From Scytalidium lignicola (Eukaryota > Ascomycota > Leotiomycetes): 64,000 nucleotides of DNA. The notes beneath the pieces are model-generated. The model saw nothing but the letters and a program-made list of their open reading frames with translations. It was not told the DNA's origin and did no database searches. Of this stretch, positions 1-8,924 are shown piece after piece. The position numbers and the translations under genes were made by a program. The stretch covers positions 20,449 through 84,448 of the forward strand of contig NCSJ02000184.1 of assembly GCA_002812745.2 (NCBI GenBank). The letters are read 5' to 3'. Positions within the stretch are counted from its first letter, which is position 1. Every line of letters starts with the position of its first letter.

Positions 1-505
1 GCTTTTGTCCCGTAAGAGCAATTCTGTCGTGGGATGTCCGCACATAGGTGGGAATGCTTTTTGCTTGCTTCTCTTTCGTTATATGCTGTGGCAAATCGCC
101 AATGAGTGGAATTTTCTGCTGCATTCTTACTCCTCAAGAGTTTTGTGTAGCGTTACCATTCATTTCTCCTTTTTGATTTACTGTTCGGTGTATTTTTAAT
201 TAGGGTTCGGGCACAAAAGCATACTTTCTACTACATTCAATCAATCAATTAATAAGTCAATTTGGCTGCTATCAACTCTGACAATTCCTGCACTTCCCGT
301 TTGGCTACCCGCATTGAGCCGAGCCACTCACTCCCTTGCTGATTATCATTGACACAGGATAATAAGAAGGAAGAGCCAGACCAACAGCCCACCAGAAAGC
401 CTTCATCGTCTGCATACGAGGTACTGTAATGCCACCACCATACTGTGCCATCGTTCAGTATGGATATTTCATATTGTCCTCATCGAACAAACATTAATTG
501 GTCCG
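1..505. other. Window start, upstream region of the acidic repeat gene
   Basis: No gene is supported here. The ATG at 429 could open a short first exon, followed by a GTATGG-type donor near 459, that would join the long frame beginning downstream; this is only a possibility. The rest is AT-rich and looks like promoter or 5' leader. Confidence 0.4.
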
Positions 506-3500
506 ATGTCCAGACCAGCCAACTCTTGGACCCCATTACATTTAAGGCTGGCAAAACGGGAACAGATCTTCTCGAGTCATATACAGCTGATGGTGAGGAA
601 AACAGCAAGATGGATGCCGGTTTGTGTTCAGAATGGCATGTTTGTCAGCCGAACTAATCAGACTCCAGATACAGTAGACGATGCGCTAAACCCAGATGGG
701 GAAGTTGCAAAAGACAGTACAGACCAAGTAGAAGGTGAAGATATTACAGGAAATGCTGCACAGTCAACCGATGTGCTAGAGAGTGGTGGTGATCAACCTC
801 AACAATCAATAGAGCAAGAAGGTGACTGGTCAGCCTTGCCGGTTACTAAAAAGTCAAAAAAGACAGCCAAGAAAAATACAAAGGGGGACAAGAAGGGCAA
901 GAAAGGGGCACAAGACTGGGAAAGTCCTGTTGATGAGGCTCCTACCATACCTATCGAGTCCATACAGCCGATTGAAGCAGCTACACCAGCAGAACCTGTT
1001 GAACTTGATGAGCTTGATGGGTCAGAGCAAAATGGGAAAGGTTCAAGTAGTAAAAAGAAAGGAAAGGCAAAAGGCAAGAAGGGGAAGAAAGGGGGCAATA
1101 GTACTCCTCTAGCAGCTGAGGATCCTATTTCTCCTACTGAGCCTGAATTGGCCGAACCGGTGGATGATGTCGAGCCAGTCGAGCCAACCAAGCCTGTTGA
1201 ACCAGTCGAACTAATCGAACCAATTGAATCTGTTGGACCCGTCGAATCCGTCGAACATGTTGAAACCACTCAAGTAGCAGACCTTGCTGAACCTATTGAG
1301 ATTGCTGAACCTCCTCAGACTCTCGGATCTGCCGAGGTTGCTGAGCCTGCTGACCCCGTCGAACCAAGTGAGCCAGTTGAGGTTGCTGAAGCTGTCGTCG
1401 ACCACATTGAAGCTGCCAGATCTGTTGAGCCTGTTGAGACCGTCAAACCCGATGAAAACACCGAACCTATTCATGCTGCTGACGTTACTGGGCCTGCTAA
1501 GGCTGGTGATCCTGTTGAAATTATCGAGCCTGTTAAACCCGAAGTTGAGGAATCCGATATACTCTCAAAAGGCTTAAACGCCAAAAAGAAGGGGAAGGGG
1601 AAGGGAGGCAAAAAGGGGAAGAAGGGGAATAACAATACCCCACTGCAAGAATCAGAAGAACTTGGCGAACCTACGGAGCCCGAAATAGTTGAGCCAGTTA
1701 AACCACCTACTCCTGTTGAGCCTCTAGAGCCCGTTGATCCTATTGCATCTGGTGAACCTGAAGAACCTGAGGAATTAGAGACCAAAGGTTCTAATGGTAA
1801 GAAGAAGGGTAAGGGTAAGGCGGCAAAAAAGGGGAAGAATGGGAAACAAAAGGCGTGGGAAACTGCTGTTACGAAAGATGTAACTCCTAAGGAAAAAGCT
1901 GAGGCCGAGACAATTCCAGTAGGAGGCACAGTACCATCAGACCTGCCAACCCCACCACAGTCAGAGGGAGAATCTGATCAGTCCTCCGCTGCCTCCGAGG
2001 CTGTTGATGAATCGAACTCGCGCTCACCAATAGACGAAGCTGCTGATTCAGTTCCTGAACAAGAGCCTGAAACCACTACCGAATCTACTTCAGAGCCTCC
2101 TATTAACGAGTCTACTACCACACCTGTTATTGAAGCATCAGTAGAACTATCTGAAGAGTTGGCAATTGCTCCTGCTGATGAAACTGGGGAGGGACAAGAA
2201 CTAGCTCCTGAAGCAGCAGAGGAGATAATAGACATCACAGAAAGTCTAGATGAAAATCCTTCTAATGAAGAAGCAGCTGCAGATGAGCAAGTTAATGAAT
2301 CAGCTGGTGAGGTTGTGTCTGATCCTGAGCCCGTCGTTGAGACTGCAAACCTCGAACTGGCCCAGGACGATATAGAGCCAGAGCGGCCTCAAGAATCGGT
2401 AGCTAAGGAAGTAATTGCTACCGAAGACCTAGAGACCAAAGAAGTTCAAATTAAGGAAGTAGAGCAAGCACCTGCTTCTGAAGGACCAGAAGTTGAGGAA
2501 ACTACGGATCAAGCCATGGGTAAAGACTTGCAAGGTGCAGAAGTCGACGACTGGGATGAAGCTAAGTCGGTTGACAGCTGGGAGGAAGATTTTCCTGATG
2601 CCGACCCCACAACTGAAGATAATCATGAAACGGAAATAGGAGAATCAAAGGAGGAGCTTGATGATTGGGAATTGGATGAGGAAGAAGAAGAAGAGCCAGA
2701 ACCTGCAGTGGAACCTACATCTGAAGATCATGCTGCCGAACAGGCAGCACCCGAAGTACACAATATCGAAGAGCCAGCTTCGATAGAAGTTGCTGCTAAA
2801 GAACCTGAGGTTGGGGAACCTGCTGCCGAAGAAGCTGTAGTGGAAGAAGAGGCTCTTGATGATCCAATTCTTGAGGAACCTACCCATAAAGAGCCTACCA
2901 TCGAAGTTCCTACTGCTGAGGAGGCCGTAGTAGAAGAAGAGGCAAGAGAGGAGTCCTCTACTGAGGCACCGATTCCCGAAGATCCTGTCGTCGAGGAGCC
3001 TGCTTCTGAAGTACCTGCCATTAAAGAGCATACTCCTGCCGAAGAAGCTGTGGTAGAAGATGATGCAAAGTATGAGCCTCTTGCTGAGGAGACTGCTCCT
3101 AAAGAAACTGTAACAGAAGAACCCGCTCTTGACGATCCTCTCGTGGAGGAGTCTACTACTGAAGAGGCTAGTCCCGAAGACTCTGCGGTAGGGGAACCTG
3201 GATCTAAAGAACCTGCTCAGGGCGATGAGAAGAGAGAGGAATCGCCCCCAGAAGAACCTTTAGTCGAGGAACCTGTGGAGGAGCCGAACGCCAGTGATGA
3301 ACCTGCTTTCGGACAGCCTATCGAAGAACCTGTAAATTGGGGATCCAAGGAGGAAGGACTCGTTAACCTAAATGAAGTAATTGATGATATCAAGCCTTCG
3401 GAACTGCAGCTAGACCTGGAGCCAATATTGGACCAGGAGCTTGAGCCTGTGACTGAGCCGGTACGGGATGCAGAGGCAATACCGGATCTGGCACCAGAAG

Positions 3501-4948
3501 CAGAACCTATCCTTGAGTCCAAGGTAGAGCCACCACAAGAACATGATTCTGTGAGGGAGGATCGAAGCGTTGATGTACTTTCGGAGCATGTGGCCGGTAT
3601 ATCGGAATTTAAAGAACTTGACAGCACTTCTAAGGATATCGTTGAACCATCAACTTTTGGAGATTTAGCAGGGATAGGCCAGTCGATGCCGGCAGCAACT
3701 CTGGAGGAGGCAGGAGGGGAAACAACGACGAGAGACACTCCTCTAGAACAAGCAGCTACGGATATACCTATAATAGAGGAACCAACTATGATAGGAGAAG
3801 TTGAAACTACTACTGATAGAGGAATTGTGGAAGAACAAGGACAACGCTTTGAATTTGCCGAGGATCACGGAAAGGAGAGTGATCTTTTGTCCCCAAAGCA
3901 AGAACGGCGTCATAAGCACAGGTCAAAACATCGGTCTGGCCATCATAGTTCCAGCAAAGACGGTGTTCAGGATGATTTTCATCATTTACACCCCCATCAT
4001 AAGCGTCATGATAGTGGTGGAGCCTCTCCTAAAACAATATTATTCGAGTTACCCCCCAAACCAATCCGTCATGATAGTGGAATCAGTACAGGCAGCGGCG
4101 GTTCTGGCTCTCATCATAAAAGACGGCATTCGGAACGTACTCCAGAAGAGCAAGAACGACATGACAGGCGAAAAGCTGAGCGAAGAGCAGCAAGAGAAAA
4201 AGTTGTTGAGGCCGAGACAATTATTGATGATGGGATAGCTCTTAACGTTTCTACTACAGAAGCCGCTAGCAGAAAGTCGCCGAGAGGATATAGTATCAAC
4301 AAGCCCAACTATTCATATGGAAGTAGGGAGGGAGAAATGGAACGAAAACCTGGACTGCTCGAACTAACTGTTGGAGAGAGTGTTGTAAGAGTCCCTTTCT
4401 TAGCGACGAGTGAGCCACATCAGAGGGAGATAAAGGAGGAAGTTGTTCGGTTGGCTCCAGATCGCAGGAAAACTCTGGGAAGCGACCGACATAGATCCAT
4501 CAGTGATGGAAGACCATATTCACATCCTAGTTCCCATAGAGATAGACACAGCGAGCGAGAGAGGTATCGTACCGAGGAGGAGAAAGAAGCAAGACGAGCC
4601 AGGAAACTGAGAGAGAGGGAAGAGCAAATCGCCAGAGACATGGCTGAGGAGGAATCAAGAAGGCATAGAGAGAGGGATGATGAATCAAGGAGAATCAGGA
4701 GAGAAGAACGGAAAAGGAGAAGAGATGCCGAGGAGAAAGAAGGCGTTCTTGAGAGTGAAAACAGAGATATCGTGCGAAGTGTTCATAGTGAGAAAACACA
4801 CAGTGAGAAAACAGACAGTGAGCGAATTGTTCCAATAAAGACTAGGAGGGGAAGCAACCACATAAGGTCGAGAATTATCGAGCCCGAGCGGCCAAAAGGA
4901 ACGTTGAAATCCCTTGTCTCGTTTGGGAAGAGGATTTTGAGTGCTTGA
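506..4948 (+). CDS. Large acidic repeat protein with Lys/Gly blocks and a charged C-terminal region (involucrin-repeat/leashin-like?)
   Basis: An open frame of up to 1480 codons, strongly biased to Glu, Pro, Val and Ala. Four Lys/Gly-rich blocks of the KKKGKGKxxKKGKKG type lie near residues 113-139, 178-197, 357-376 and 429-452, separated by EPV/PVE-type repeats. A long EEPxxEE region follows to about residue 1050. The C-terminal 350 residues switch to His/Ser-rich clusters (a KRHDSG/IRHDSG duplication), a TPEEQERHDRRKAERRA segment, and an Arg/Glu-rich charged helix near 1355-1425. There is no signal peptide or membrane segment. The start is uncertain: the first 40 residues read unlike the rest, so the true start may be the ATG near 638 or an upstream exon. 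The architecture recalls fungal proteins annotated as involucrin-repeat, some of which are leashin-type septal-pore or Woronin-body tethers; that assignment is inference from composition and the C-terminal motif only. Confidence 0.7.
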   Translation: MSRPANSWTPLHLRLAKREQIFSSHIQLMVRKTARWMPVCVQNGMFVSRTNQTPDTVDDALNPDGEVAKDSTDQVEGEDITGNAAQSTDVLESGGDQPQQSIEQEGDWSALPVTKKSKKTAKKNTKGDKKGKKGAQDWESPVDEAPTIPIESIQPIEAATPAEPVELDELDGSEQNGKGSSSKKKGKAKGKKGKKGGNSTPLAAEDPISPTEPELAEPVDDVEPVEPTKPVEPVELIEPIESVGPVESVEHVETTQVADLAEPIEIAEPPQTLGSAEVAEPADPVEPSEPVEVAEAVVDHIEAARSVEPVETVKPDENTEPIHAADVTGPAKAGDPVEIIEPVKPEVEESDILSKGLNAKKKGKGKGGKKGKKGNNNTPLQESEELGEPTEPEIVEPVKPPTPVEPLEPVDPIASGEPEEPEELETKGSNGKKKGKGKAAKKGKNGKQKAWETAVTKDVTPKEKAEAETIPVGGTVPSDLPTPPQSEGESDQSSAASEAVDESNSRSPIDEAADSVPEQEPETTTESTSEPPINESTTTPVIEASVELSEELAIAPADETGEGQELAPEAAEEIIDITESLDENPSNEEAAADEQVNESAGEVVSDPEPVVETANLELAQDDIEPERPQESVAKEVIATEDLETKEVQIKEVEQAPASEGPEVEETTDQAMGKDLQGAEVDDWDEAKSVDSWEEDFPDADPTTEDNHETEIGESKEELDDWELDEEEEEEPEPAVEPTSEDHAAEQAAPEVHNIEEPASIEVAAKEPEVGEPAAEEAVVEEEALDDPILEEPTHKEPTIEVPTAEEAVVEEEAREESSTEAPIPEDPVVEEPASEVPAIKEHTPAEEAVVEDDAKYEPLAEETAPKETVTEEPALDDPLVEESTTEEASPEDSAVGEPGSKEPAQGDEKREESPPEEPLVEEPVEEPNASDEPAFGQPIEEPVNWGSKEEGLVNLNEVIDDIKPSELQLDLEPILDQELEPVTEPVRDAEAIPDLAPEAEPILESKVEPPQEHDSVREDRSVDVLSEHVAGISEFKELDSTSKDIVEPSTFGDLAGIGQSMPAATLEEAGGETTTRDTPLEQAATDIPIIEEPTMIGEVETTTDRGIVEEQGQRFEFAEDHGKESDLLSPKQERRHKHRSKHRSGHHSSSKDGVQDDFHHLHPHHKRHDSGGASPKTILFELPPKPIRHDSGISTGSGGSGSHHKRRHSERTPEEQERHDRRKAERRAAREKVVEAETIIDDGIALNVSTTEAASRKSPRGYSINKPNYSYGSREGEMERKPGLLELTVGESVVRVPFLATSEPHQREIKEEVVRLAPDRRKTLGSDRHRSISDGRPYSHPSSHRDRHSERERYRTEEEKEARRARKLREREEQIARDMAEEESRRHRERDDESRRIRREERKRRRDAEEKEGVLESENRDIVRSVHSEKTHSEKTDSERIVPIKTRRGSNHIRSRIIEPERPKGTLKSLVSFGKRILSA

Positions 4949-5767
4949 GTTTACGAAAAATGATCTTTTCATTACGGACATTCCTCATGATAGGATTCGT
5001 GGCAAATGGTATAGTATATGGGTTTCATTTTCTTACGAAGGGTATTGGGTTCACTAAAAAGTTTATTTCTTGGCTATGCTATTATTATATGTGGGTTTTC
5101 GTAGTCTTGGGTCATGGGTTTCTTAGCGATGGATGTCATGATGTACGGTTCAGTCTTTGAAGGATACGAGTTTGAAGGATTCTGATTTGTTGTTTTCATA
5201 CATGTATTTTCATATCGTTTTTCACATGTGGGATAAGCTTCCCGATGCAGAGGAGGATCTCGTTTCATTTCCATGTATTGAATTAAGATATTTGTTATTT
5301 GTTATGGCTATCGCTTTCATATTTCCTTACTTTAAATGTTTCCTTGAAACAAATATTCTCATTGGATATCTTATTGAAGGTGCCAAGTTGTAGTTAAAAG
5401 TTTTAATCATTGTCTCATCAATTCCTTAGTCTTGTTTTTTGCTTGTTCAATATATTTATGTCTATCTAATGATCACACCATATCAATTTCATCATTTTCA
5501 ATTCTCCTATATTTCGGTATAATACCATTTATATCATGTAAAGTAAACGTACTAAGAAAAGCAAGGGCTACAGTTATCAGTTAGGAAGCAATAGCGCCGT
5601 TGGAACAATGTACCACATTAACCTCACCAGTACCATCAGACAACCGAATGCCCATTTCACTCAAGAGTCTCATATTAGCCCATTTAAACTATGTACTTTA
5701 CATCATCCGCCAGATTGTAGTCCCTGCATTTCAACCACCCCAGTTTCAGAAATGGAATCAAGAGAGT
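4949..5767. other. Convergent intergenic region
   Basis: AT-rich 3' region between the acidic repeat gene and the convergent small membrane-protein gene. Short open frames here have no recognisable content. Several AATAAA/TATATA-like stretches would suit 3' end formation of both genes. Confidence 0.5.
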
Positions 5768-6327
5768 TTATTTACTAGAACCGAACCAGCTAGAGAAACC
5801 ACTCTTAGCCTTGGCAGCTCCATCCTCAACCTTCTTATCGAATGCATTGATCTTTTCTTTCGCGTCTTTGCGGATCTCTGAGCCATATTGATCGACTTTA
5901 GATTCAGCCTTTGCGAGTTCTGCACGGGCTTTGTCTGCCTATGGGGGTAGGTCAGTAAGATGTAGCTCTCGGCATTTGTTATAGGAAGTAGAGATTGGCG
6001 GAGATGAATCCGTCAAAGATGGATGAGAGCAACAACGAGCTAAGTAAAGTGAAGACTCACGGCTGCGTCAAGCTTGTGCTCTGCAGCATTAACTGTACTG
6101 TCTCGATTGGGAAGCTCCCCCTTAACCTTCGCCGAGGCAGTCGAGATGTCAGCTATACTGCATTAGCATCCGCTTCAGATCATATCGCGTGATAAGATTG
6201 GGCTTTTACATTCGAACTTCTTCTCTGCCGCCTTTGGATCTCCTCCGGCTTTGTATAGGTAATAGCCTACCCCGCCCGCAGCAGTCAGGCCGATCAAGAG
6301 AGGAGCATTGGACTTCTGCGCCGCCAT
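5768..6327 (-). CDS. Small membrane protein, calcofluor white hypersensitive protein family
   Basis: Three exons (6327-6210, 6152-6061, 5938-5768) encode 126 aa, and the frames join exactly at both introns. The N-terminus begins MAAQKSNAPLLIGLTAAGG, with a single hydrophobic segment (about residues 8-25) followed by YYLYKAGGDPKAAEKKFE. An Ala/Lys/Asp-rich amphipathic helical region follows, ending in GFSSWFGSSK. This pattern (GGVGYYLY, GDPK, C-terminal SSWFG) matches small Pezizomycotina proteins annotated as calcofluor white hypersensitive protein, whose biochemical role is not established. Family assignment is from recalled pattern; the gene model is read from splice sites. Confidence 0.8.
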
Positions 6328-7159
6328 TGTGATTGATATGGAGATGCTGAACAGTTGAGATGTGGGTTAACGGTTATTAATGAGATATAGAGACGAATAT
6401 AATAAGTAACTATATATCAGGTATAGTCATCAGCAGTCTTTATGAGGCGTGAGGAGACACGAGGTTGGTACTTGTATTGCATGACTGCGGGCGAGGCCAT
6501 GATTGGACGGAGAGCTGTTTGTTGCGAGGCAATGAAATGGAGGGATGAGAGCACACGTCATAGAGGTGCGTGTAGCGAATTGTGGTGCAAGATTATCACT
6601 CCCGTTCCTGGTTTCTGTCAGAATGCTAAGTTCTGCTGCTGCATAATCAGGAGTGCATTTATCAATTATTCATAGTCATCATCGCACACCCTCCATCACA
6701 GCAAACGTGAGTCTGGAAGCTCGTCCAGTTCTTGGCCCAAAGTCAATATTTCTCTCTGCCCACGTATTTCTAGCTTTCATGGACATATGCCAAAGTGCCA
6801 AGGCACTCCTGCCCCGAGCAAGCTTCATAACCTGATACCCCTGCTCGGTAATTTGCCTTTATGGATTGCGCTCGAGCCCATATCGACTTTTATCCAGGAA
6901 GACGAGGCTCACAACCAAGGCATTTCTTCTTTGTGATGTAGCCGAACTATCGTCATTCAATTTACGAACAGCAACTACATCACAAATGGCACCGTCTGTC
7001 AGATAGTTGCCTTTGAGAAATATTATCACTATTTTCAAGACAACCTTATTTTCCTCGCCAGCTATCGGGGGAAAAATAGCTTCTTGGCCTGTCCAGGCTC
7101 TGGACCCAAGGCTCTGTCTGCAGCAATGCTAGCGTAGTTCCAATACTCTATCACTAGAT
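6328..7159. other. Divergent promoter region
   Basis: 832 bp between two divergently transcribed genes, presumed to hold both promoters. No conserved coding frame or RNA gene was seen. Confidence 0.5.
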
Positions 7160-8584
7160 ATGCCTCTACAACTCCACCACTCCAAACGTCGCCCAGCACC
7201 ACTCTCTAATGCAGACTGTGACCATGAAATCACACTGGTCGATTCTACTGTTCTGGCAGTTCAAACCTCGCATACTCGTCGTCGATCGGTCAACGATGAG
7301 TTCGGCTCCCCCTCGCAGTCAGAATCGCCTAGAAGGTACAGCGATGCCTCGAAACACCACGTGAGAGCTGAGATTACCCGGTTGAAATATGGAAAGTTTC
7401 AAGGGAGGAAGTCGGCTGAGGAGGACAGACCAGAACTAGCGGTGGCCGATTCAGAAGTTGAAGACAATGGTGAAAATACAGAGAATAGGGGCCGGACTAG
7501 TACCAGTTCGAATGTCAGACTCAAAGTCAGCCAGACGGAATCCGAGAGTGCTATTGATGTGTTATATGAGAATCAAAGAGGATTGATTCTCTGTGGTATG
7601 AAGTTGTTCTCATCTAGAGCACTTGGCAATCTTGACCCTGCCCCATGGACAAATATTGCCCAAAAACCGAGCGCTACCGACATTACAAATGCGCAACCAC
7701 CGGATCCCTCTTGGGAATGGGCTTGGAAAGATTGGTCGGTCAACCATGATGATGGAGTGGATGATGAAGGCTGGGAATATTCTTTCGCTTTCGCAAAGGG
7801 ATTCTCGTGGCATGGGGCATCATGGTACAAATCCTTTGTCCGTCGGAGAGCCTGGATTAGGAAACGAGTTAAGAGAAAGGATGGTGATCAGATTGAGCCA
7901 CGCAGCAGCGAGATGTTATCTCCGGATTACTTCTCGGTACAGCCTTCTCGAAGTAATAGTAAGAGTCGGATATCGAGTTCAGAGGGAGACCCAAGGGCTA
8001 GTAGGAATAGTATTGGAATGTCATCTAGGTATGAAATGGAAGATGAACCAACTGTGGCGGAGGATATAACTACGATCGGGAAACTGATTGAGGTATTACG
8101 AAATTTGAGAATTGATAGGGAGAAGGTGGAGGCAATTGAAAACTTTTGTTCTCATGGTGGTGACGAGGTCGGCTTGATGAAAGACAACATGAGTGACATC
8201 ATGCATCAATTTGTGTTCCAAGCCTCTCGGCGATTACTTCTCTCTCACCTCACAAAGATCCTCGAAGACATAGCTAGCGAAGAAAGAGCAGAAACAGATA
8301 AAGAACCTAGTCAGGCCGCCATGACGAAGAAACGGATTCATGACCTTGAGGAAGCAGTGAGAGCTGCAGATGCAGAGGTCAATAAATTAGAGTTTCCAAA
8401 TGATGGCAAAGGCATGGGGGGACATGTGGACGAAGTTTTGGGAAACTTGGATAGCAATATGCCTGGAAATTTGGTGTCCGAGAGTCAGAATGATATTACT
8501 ACAGAAGGCGGAGATAATGGAAGAGAAGCATCACCGAGATCAGAGGGAATTGATAAGGGAAAGGGAAAGGGGAAAGAAGCTTAG
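7160..8584 (+). CDS. Dysferlin-domain (peroxin/ferlin) protein, Mug65/Spo73-like
   Basis: Single exon, 474 aa. Residues about 133-165 carry a DysF N-terminal motif (NQRGLILCGMKLFSSRAL, then LDPAPWT). Residues about 185-240 carry a DysF C-terminal motif (WEWAWKDWSV, DDEGWEYSFAF, FSWHG, WYKSFVRRRAWIRKRV). These Trp/Arg-rich motifs define the fungal Pex23/Pex24-type dysferlin domain; the stand-alone version is annotated as meiotically up-regulated gene 65 (S. pombe Mug65, S. cerevisiae Spo73, prospore-membrane related). The N-terminal 120 residues are Ser-rich and probably disordered. The C-terminus (about residues 385-474) is Glu/Lys-rich with a predicted helix and ends in a GKGKGKEA tail. There are no transmembrane segments, unlike Pex23/Pex30 proteins, so membrane association would be peripheral. 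Confidence 0.82.
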   Translation: MPLQLHHSKRRPAPLSNADCDHEITLVDSTVLAVQTSHTRRRSVNDEFGSPSQSESPRRYSDASKHHVRAEITRLKYGKFQGRKSAEEDRPELAVADSEVEDNGENTENRGRTSTSSNVRLKVSQTESESAIDVLYENQRGLILCGMKLFSSRALGNLDPAPWTNIAQKPSATDITNAQPPDPSWEWAWKDWSVNHDDGVDDEGWEYSFAFAKGFSWHGASWYKSFVRRRAWIRKRVKRKDGDQIEPRSSEMLSPDYFSVQPSRSNSKSRISSSEGDPRASRNSIGMSSRYEMEDEPTVAEDITTIGKLIEVLRNLRIDREKVEAIENFCSHGGDEVGLMKDNMSDIMHQFVFQASRRLLLSHLTKILEDIASEERAETDKEPSQAAMTKKRIHDLEEAVRAADAEVNKLEFPNDGKGMGGHVDEVLGNLDSNMPGNLVSESQNDITTEGGDNGREASPRSEGIDKGKGKGKEA

Positions 8585-8924
8585 GAGTCTAAAAGGCATT
8601 GGTATTTATATAGCCAAGCTCACTTATTTTTATAGTCTTAGCTTAGCGTTTGTTTAGGAGTTCTGGTGTATGTCCATAAGCAAATTTAAATATAATAATA
8701 TACAGTACAGTACGATATCTTAAGACTCTTTCACTTCAAAGTACGATTTGCTATCAAATTGAGGGGTCTTTCTGAGGGGTCTTTCTGAAATGAGGTCGGT
8801 CACGTGTCGGACAGAACAAGCATCATCGTGTTTGCTCTGTTTGCCAAAAGAGTTTCAAGCAACTTTAGGAAAGCTCAACGGACCCTTGATAATCAGAATA
8901 CCTATCTTGATCATGTTATAACGA
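8585..8924. other. Intergenic region with promoter of the PPR gene
   Basis: 340 bp containing an AT-rich 3' region for the upstream gene. It also has a perfect 13-bp tandem duplication (8761-8773 and 8774-8786) and a CACGTG core near 8801, about 125 bp before the PPR start codon. Confidence 0.5.
8761..8786. repeat. Perfect 13-bp tandem duplication
   Basis: The 13-mer GAGGGGTCTTTCT occurs twice head to tail, about 140 bp upstream of the PPR-gene ATG. It could be a simple replication-slippage product or a duplicated regulatory site. Confidence 0.85.

Noticed and set aside
2645..3031. Antisense frame rich in Phe, Arg and Gly resembling a membrane protein
   Set aside because: Explained by the complement of GAA/GAG/CCT repeats; no independent start or splice evidence.
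799..3738. Long antisense frames opposite the acidic repeat gene (Ser/Gly- and Phe-rich)
   Set aside because: They are mirror images of the Glu/Pro repeat codons and have repeat-driven composition only.
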